Source: Actinobacteria bacterium UBA2279
GTDB lineage: Bacteria; Actinomycetota; Coriobacteriia; Anaerosomatales; Anaerosomataceae
Length of the DNA stretch: 64,000 nt
Assembly (NCBI GenBank): GCA_002347365.1
Contig: DDWT01000013.1
Coordinates: 47,433-111,432, forward strand
Direction: 5' to 3'
The notes beneath the pieces were generated by a model. That model saw only the letters and a list, made by a program, of their open reading frames with translations, made no database searches and was not told the DNA's origin. Below, one piece after another: positions 59,360-64,000 of the stretch. Made by a program: the position numbers and the translations under genes. Position 1 is the stretch's first letter. Each line of letters begins with the position of its first letter.

Positions 59360-60640
59360 TCACACACTCCTCGTCATGCCGAGGTCGGCAGCCATTGCCT
59401 CCACGGTCGTTCGTATCTGTTCGCGCGTAAGATGACGGGTCTCGATGACCACGTGTTTCGCGTCGTATTCCTCCCATGAATCCGAGAGGATGCGTATTCC
59501 CAGCTCTTCGGCCTTGTCGTGAAACATCGTGCCGGGATAGGGACAGGTGTAGGACAGGAAGATGCGTCCGCCCGCTTCGTCCACCTCGTGCATGAATAGC
59601 CTGGTCTCGTCCAGGGTCTCCAGAGTATCTTCCGGGAACGGCGCCATGAACGAGCAGACGGCGTCGATTCCTGCTGCAGCAGAAGCCTTCACCGCTTCGA
59701 TGACCTGCTGCTTCTCTATGTTCTTGACCGAGTCCAATATCTGCTGGGAACCAGACTCCACGCCGAACTGGATGCCCGTGCAGCCTGCTTTGGCCATCGC
59801 GGCGATAAGTTCAGCATCCACCAGATCGACCCGGGTCGCACATCCCCATTCGATGCGTCGCTCCATGGCCGAGAAGGCTTCGGTGAGCTCCGTCACCCAA
59901 CGCCTGTTCAGTGTGAAGATGTCGTCAGTGAAGAACACTCTGCTGACACCATGGACCTCTTGCAGATGCTCGATCTCGGCCACGATGCTTCCGGGTGACC
60001 GCATCTGCCGACCGCCTTTCCACAGCGCTGATGCCGAGCAGAACGGGCAGCGGTAGGGGCAGCTGCCAGAGGCTGTGAGCACGTTCCAGGCATCGCGGTA
60101 GAACTCGAGCGGGAACAGCTCGCGAGCCGGCATGGGCAGATCGTCAGGATGCGGCAGCTCTGCCCGTGGATTGAAACGCAGCTCGCCGTCTTCGGTATAG
60201 CCGAGGCCTGTGATCGCTGCGAGTTCACCGCGGTCGTGAATCACATACTCGGCGAGGGCCACCATAGCCTGCTCGCCTGGGCCCACCGCCACGAAGTCCA
60301 CGCTCTCATCAGCGAGTACCGCCTCCGGGAGGATGGTTGGGTGCGCGCCTCCGAGCACCACTACCGTATCCGGCGCGCTCTCTTTCACTCTGCATGCGAT
60401 GCGGAGCGCGTTGCCGTAGGTCTCCGTCGTGGTCGAAATTCCCACGATCTTGGGATGATCGAGTGAGAGCATGGAATCGACACGCTTAAGATTCAGACCA
60501 CTGACATTGAAGTCGATGGCGCCTACACGATACTCAGCGGCCATGAGTGCCGAGGCGATGTAGGCAAGACCCAGCGGAGGGCTCAACCGAGCGTGCTCGT
60601 TGCGCACCGTCACGGGTGCGTTGATCAGCATCACATCCAC
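59360..60640 (-). CDS. Cobalamin-binding-domain radical SAM protein
   Basis: About 426 residues. N-terminal B12-binding domain (VMLINAPVTVRNEHARLSPP, GLAYIASALMAAEYRVGAID, VVVLGGAHPTILPEAVLADE) then a radical SAM barrel with cluster motif GSCPYRCPFCSASALW. This is the BchE/P-methylase-like class that methylates or rearranges unreactive positions; the exact reaction is unknown. The GTG start follows GGAGGTGAG. Downstream lies a small protein related to the small protein upstream, so radical SAM and both small proteins probably serve the AOR operon. Confidence 0.88.
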   Translation of the reverse strand: MDVMLINAPVTVRNEHARLSPPLGLAYIASALMAAEYRVGAIDFNVSGLNLKRVDSMLSLDHPKIVGISTTTETYGNALRIACRVKESAPDTVVVLGGAHPTILPEAVLADESVDFVAVGPGEQAMVALAEYVIHDRGELAAITGLGYTEDGELRFNPRAELPHPDDLPMPARELFPLEFYRDAWNVLTASGSCPYRCPFCSASALWKGGRQMRSPGSIVAEIEHLQEVHGVSRVFFTDDIFTLNRRWVTELTEAFSAMERRIEWGCATRVDLVDAELIAAMAKAGCTGIQFGVESGSQQILDSVKNIEKQQVIEAVKASAAAGIDAVCSFMAPFPEDTLETLDETRLFMHEVDEAGGRIFLSYTCPYPGTMFHDKAEELGIRILSDSWEEYDAKHVVIETRHLTREQIRTTVEAMAADLGMTRSV

Positions 60641-60681
60641 CGTTTCTCACCTCCATCGCTCTCGGCACGATGGCTCGCTAT

Positions 60682-61080
60682 CTACGCGGTCGCGCTGACT
60701 TGCGCGAGTACAGACTCACACTGCTCCACACGCTCGAGCAGCAATGCCTTGATCGGTCGTGCTACGTAACCGAACGCCTTGCCAGTGTCGATCTCTACTT
60801 GAATCGCCGCCGCAAGCTCCGTATCGCCAAACACATCGGTCACCCACTTCACCAACAGATTCAGATCGACATAGCCGATCGTCGCCTTGCTGGCAGGACG
60901 TATCGCCTCTTCGTAGGTGCCCGCATCGAGGAAGCGCGCCGTGGCAACAAGGCTGTGAAGCTTCGAGGGGCTGGAACCGCCCATCGCCGACATCTTGAGC
61001 CCTACGAACTCCTCGTCGACCCCGACCTCTCGCAGGATGTGTTCGGCCCGCTCGGGGGTGGGTGCTGTTAGTCCTGACAT
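60682..61080 (-). CDS. Small protein directly after the AOR gene
   Basis: About 132 residues. An N-terminal TPERAEHILREVGVDEEFVG helical part, a middle SAMGGSSPSKLHSLVATARF, then VDLNLLVKWVTDVFGDTELA, which resembles the 84-residue protein encoded beyond the radical SAM gene. No Cys or His cluster is visible. GGAAAGGAGG precedes the ATG. It starts 16 bp after the AOR gene stop, so it probably works with that enzyme. Family not recognised. Confidence 0.65.
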   Translation of the reverse strand: MSGLTAPTPERAEHILREVGVDEEFVGLKMSAMGGSSPSKLHSLVATARFLDAGTYEEAIRPASKATIGYVDLNLLVKWVTDVFGDTELAAAIQVEIDTGKAFGYVARPIKALLLERVEQCESVLAQVSATA

Positions 61081-61096
61081 GCTGGGGCCTCCTTTC

Positions 61097-63175
61097 CTAC
61101 GCGCTTAGCTTGTCGTTGGACGCGAGTTCATCCGCGACGTGACCCAGACCGAGCTCTTCGAGCGTCGCTCGCGTCGGCCAACCTGTCGCCACGTCCCAGC
61201 CTTCAAGCGTGTAGAACTTGGTCTTCCAGTCTTCGACCTTCTGACGATCGAGTATCCGGCCCGCCACGCTCTTGTACGACCACTCGCCGTTCTCGAACAC
61301 CGGCATCGTGTAGGGCACTTCGTACGTGGTGTAACCCGGGACTGCACCCTGCTCGTAGTTGTAGTCGGTGAAAACCTCCATGTCGCGATGACGACCTTGC
61401 AGGACCCAGACAGCGCGATCCAGGTTCCAGATCTTGCGACCCGTCTCCATGCCTTCCTCGAAGGTGAGATCCTTGCCGGTGACCGCATTGAAGAACTTGG
61501 GCTCGCCCTCGCCAGTCATGCCGCGCTGGTCGGGACCGTACTGGTTCCAGAAGTCCGCCCAACCCCAGTCGCAGTACGCAAGCGACTGCTTATAGTAGCG
61601 GGTGTAGTGACGGTGCCAGGCGACGAGTTTGGCCATTGACTCGGAGTAGATGCCTTCATCGCTGTAGTCCATCATCATCGGGTCGTTGTACGGGCTGAGC
61701 TTCTCACCCATGATCTCGGCGAGCAGCGGAGCCGAACAGGCCGGCTCGATGCCATAGAGGGCGGCGACGCTGGGTGCCCAGAACACGAGCATGTTGAAGT
61801 CGTGCTCGTTGATGTCGCGCTCGCCGATGAGAGAGCCATAGCCCCACTCGACTTCCGTGCGTGCATCGTAGTGGTGCGGGTAGCCCCACTCCTGGAGAGG
61901 CAGGATGCCGCTCTTGGTGTCCTCCTCGTAGCGACCCCATGCCACCGCAGCACGGGCGAGACCGTCACTGAGCTGCTCGCCTATGTCGGTCTTGGTCAGC
62001 CACTTGTCGATGAGCTTCTCGATAAAGACCATCTCGCCGAGCTGATCGAACGGCAGGTCGGTGTCGATCTCCAGGCCGGGGCCCATGATGCCCAGCTTGT
62101 TGAGCTGCGTGATCCATAGGATCCCCGCCTCAAGCATGTAGGCGTTGATGCCCGCGCGCTGCATGAGGTCTGCAGCGTTGAGGATGGTCTCTGTCGCTCC
62201 GCCGTGCTTGGCGGCATCATGTGAGTTGTAGAACAGATAGTCCACGCATGAAGAACCGTTGCTGGCACCCGAGTCGAAACGGGCGCGGCAGTTCTTGATG
62301 CAACCAAGGCACCCCTGCGGAGCCGCCGGGGTTCCGATGGGCGCGTATGCAAACCCACCGCTTCCGGGAGCGCCGGCGAACATCGAGCCCATTCCGGCCG
62401 GTGCGTAGTCCTCGTGATGACCCGCAACTGCGTACTGTGCCGCCCATAGACGCGCGTCCATGAGAGCCTTCGGATCGGCGATTGAGACGCCACCGGTACC
62501 GATGACACTGATAGCCTTGAGGTTCTTGGCACCCCACACGCCACCGAATCCGCCCTGGCCAGCACCGTTGCCAGAGTCGTGGACCAGCGCGGCTGTGCGA
62601 CTCTTCATCTCACCTGCGGGGCCGATACACAGAACCGCCGGGCGCTGCGTGGTGCGACCACTGTCGCGACCGCCGCCGAGAGACCGCCAGTCATTGTCGG
62701 CCTGAACCGTGCGCCAGATCTCTTCCTGAACCTCTGTCGTGTCGAGACCCCAGAGACCTTCGGCGCTCTTGATCTCGACCTTGTCATTGCGGATGTCGAT
62801 CCACACCTGTGAGTCGGCCGCACCTTCCAAGACTATGCCGTCCCACCCGGCGTACTTCATCTGGCCTGAGAAGCGTCCACCGAAGTTCGAACGGGTGAAC
62901 CACTCGACAGGATATCCCTGGACACCGATGCCCTGGACCTCTGTGCGGCCCGCTACTGCCGGTGCAAGCGTGCCTGAAAGGGGTGAAGACATGATGGTGA
63001 TCACGTTGCTGGGGTCGAAGCCGCTGACGGTCTTGTCGGGGCACAGATCCCAGAAGATCGCAGAGCCCATGCCGTGACCACCACCGTACTCTTCGTACTT
63101 GGCCGTGTCCAAAGTGGACACTGATCTGTCGGTCAGGTTGATCCTCAAGATCTTCCCGGCATATCCACTACCCAT
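61097..63175 (-). CDS. Aldehyde:ferredoxin oxidoreductase-family enzyme
   Basis: About 692 residues. GKILRINLTDRSVSTLDTAK and the AOR N-terminal fold (GTLAPAVAGRTEVQGIGVQG) bind the tungsto/molybdopterin; the cluster motif is GCLGCIKNCRARF, with a further Cys near SSCVDYLFYN. The family includes tungsten aldehyde oxidoreductases, BamB-type benzoyl-CoA reductase subunits and E. coli YdhV. The substrate is unknown. ATG 63175 (MGSGYAGKILR) follows CAGGAGG. Paired upstream with a Tat-exported ferredoxin, as in the ydhY-ydhV group. The C-terminal 250 residues carry NDPMMMDYSDEGIYSES and are more diverged. Confidence 0.92.
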   Translation of the reverse strand: MGSGYAGKILRINLTDRSVSTLDTAKYEEYGGGHGMGSAIFWDLCPDKTVSGFDPSNVITIMSSPLSGTLAPAVAGRTEVQGIGVQGYPVEWFTRSNFGGRFSGQMKYAGWDGIVLEGAADSQVWIDIRNDKVEIKSAEGLWGLDTTEVQEEIWRTVQADNDWRSLGGGRDSGRTTQRPAVLCIGPAGEMKSRTAALVHDSGNGAGQGGFGGVWGAKNLKAISVIGTGGVSIADPKALMDARLWAAQYAVAGHHEDYAPAGMGSMFAGAPGSGGFAYAPIGTPAAPQGCLGCIKNCRARFDSGASNGSSCVDYLFYNSHDAAKHGGATETILNAADLMQRAGINAYMLEAGILWITQLNKLGIMGPGLEIDTDLPFDQLGEMVFIEKLIDKWLTKTDIGEQLSDGLARAAVAWGRYEEDTKSGILPLQEWGYPHHYDARTEVEWGYGSLIGERDINEHDFNMLVFWAPSVAALYGIEPACSAPLLAEIMGEKLSPYNDPMMMDYSDEGIYSESMAKLVAWHRHYTRYYKQSLAYCDWGWADFWNQYGPDQRGMTGEGEPKFFNAVTGKDLTFEEGMETGRKIWNLDRAVWVLQGRHRDMEVFTDYNYEQGAVPGYTTYEVPYTMPVFENGEWSYKSVAGRILDRQKVEDWKTKFYTLEGWDVATGWPTRATLEELGLGHVADELASNDKLSA

Positions 63176-63245
63176 GTGGCATTCCTCCTGATAGTACAAA
63201 CGGATTGGAGCGTCGTCGCCGTACCGACGCATCGAGTGCTGGTCT

Positions 63246-63998
63246 CTAGACTCCGCCGTCGACCTTGCCAGGCGTGACCTCGAACTCGCCGTTATCGCCC
63301 GTGGGGAAACCCAGCTGCGGCCATGCAGGATCACCACTGCGCAGGTTGACCTGGTAGCCAGCGTCAGTCTGCGTCGGAATCTCAGTCGTGAAGGAGATCG
63401 CCTGGGTGGGACACACTGCTACACAGGCCTGCATCCCGCCGGGACCGCCCGCATCAGTCATGTACGGAGCGTTCGCACACAGATCGCACTTCTGAGCGTT
63501 CTTGTCCTCGAAGTTCCACTGGACGCGTGAGGGCGTGAACGGACATGCGTTGACGCAGCGCTCGCAGCCGATGCACTTCGCTTCGTCCACCGTGCGGATG
63601 TTGCCGTTCTCGGCATCCACGTGCATGGCGCCTGTGGGACAGGCGTCGACGCATGCGGGATACGGACACTGACGGCACTGGTTCTGCTCTACGCCGCCCG
63701 GAAAACCAGCGAACACGTTGTTGTTGATCTGAATCCGCGACAGCGAGAGGTTCGTCTCGCCTGTATGCACCATGGAGCATGCCAACATGCAGCTCTCGCA
63801 ACCGGCGCACTTCATGGTGTCCACCAACAGGTAGCCCTCAGATGCCGGTATCGCGAGAACCTCATCAGGGAGCAAGATACCCTTGAGGAGCGCACCTCCG
63901 AGTACGGCTCCCACACCGAGGCCGCCCACGCCGGTGATGAACTCGCGGCGTGACACGCCGTTTTGGGCGGTCGCTTCTTTCTTATCGATGTCTGCCAT
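63246..63998 (-). CDS. Tat-exported four-cluster ferredoxin (YdhY-like electron transfer subunit)
   Basis: About 250 residues. Twin-arginine signal VSRREFITGVGGLGVGAVLG, then four cysteine groups: MKCAGCESCMLACSMVHTG, CRQCPYPACVDACPTGAM, KCIGCERCVNACPFTPSR and KCDLCANAPYMTD with QACVAVCPTQAISF. They fit four [4Fe-4S] clusters of the DMSO reductase beta-subunit type. Together with the AOR gene downstream (70 bp gap) it forms an electron-transfer couple, but export by Tat leaves open how the AOR subunit, which has no obvious signal, is positioned. The 5' end is complete in the window. Confidence 0.9.
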   Translation of the reverse strand: MADIDKKEATAQNGVSRREFITGVGGLGVGAVLGGALLKGILLPDEVLAIPASEGYLLVDTMKCAGCESCMLACSMVHTGETNLSLSRIQINNNVFAGFPGGVEQNQCRQCPYPACVDACPTGAMHVDAENGNIRTVDEAKCIGCERCVNACPFTPSRVQWNFEDKNAQKCDLCANAPYMTDAGGPGGMQACVAVCPTQAISFTTEIPTQTDAGYQVNLRSGDPAWPQLGFPTGDNGEFEVTPGKVDGGV

Positions 63999-64000
63999 CG

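Noticed and set aside
1..64000. tRNA, rRNA genes, insertion sequences, phage or CRISPR arrays
   Set aside because: None could be recognised: no transposase or integrase motif, no terminal repeats and no tRNA cloverleaf were seen by eye.

Overview
The window is about 64 kb of GC-rich, densely coded bacterial DNA carrying roughly 75 genes, many of them in short overlapping operons. The gene content points to an anaerobic or microaerophilic high-GC Gram-positive bacterium: two-iron rubrerythrin, a tungsten/molybdenum aldehyde:ferredoxin oxidoreductase with a Tat-exported ferredoxin, a cell wall hydrolase with cell-wall-binding-2 repeats, a sortase (LPxTG-type) surface protein, PadR and TetR regulators, and no outer-membrane genes. 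The best guess is Actinomycetota, class Coriobacteriia or a close relative. That placement is inferred from gene content; no ribosomal RNA or tRNA gene was recognised.

Layout. 1-4.1 kb: end of a LuxR-type regulator, then a MacA/MacB-like export operon with a small secreted protein. 4.1-8.5 kb: a minus-strand group with a papain-like membrane protein, a TRIC-type channel, a Tat-exported flavodoxin and a TetR repressor. 8.7-13.2 kb: small proteins, a decayed phosphoenolpyruvate-synthase-like gene, a TetR/methyltransferase divergent pair, a DMT transporter and a PpiC-type isomerase. 13.3-17.6 kb: an Fe-S protein, an SRPBCC protein, a frameshifted membrane protein, and a TetR repressor whose three matching operators link it to a Tat-exported nitroreductase and a TspO protein. 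18.3-20.8 kb: a bactofilin-like protein with a YhbD-like partner. 20.8-23.1 kb: a CDGSH iron-sulfur protein and RsgA, separated by a candidate structured RNA whose 3' part is identical over 15 nt to the 3' end of 16S rRNA. 23.2-35.5 kb: panD, a SulP transporter, a DNA glycosylase, a flavin reductase, a frameshifted CPBP protein, rubrerythrin, a spermidine-synthase-like membrane protein, LysR, an orphan eight-helix sensor and an ABC exporter. 35.6-43.4 kb: a sortase-anchored protein with 19 EDP/QDP repeats, two very small genes, rpiA, msrB, an msrA that appears to encode selenocysteine, a TIGR00300-type enzyme and a PadR-controlled membrane-stress-like operon. 43.5-54.1 kb: cell-wall protein, purE, a HemN-like radical SAM gene, purD, STAS and pseudo-receiver regulators, purA, and two secreted proteins. 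54.1-64 kb: three large unknown proteins, then a redox operon of ferredoxin, AOR, two related small proteins and a cobalamin-binding radical SAM enzyme.

The two observations most worth following are (i) the nested-helix RNA at about 21,590-21,790 with rRNA-like segments next to the 30S-assembly GTPase gene rsgA, and (ii) the in-frame TGA in msrA exactly at the catalytic cysteine position, followed by a hairpin of the right size and distance for a bacterial SECIS element. Three TetR-type cassettes also carry textbook promoters overlapped by clear palindromic operators.
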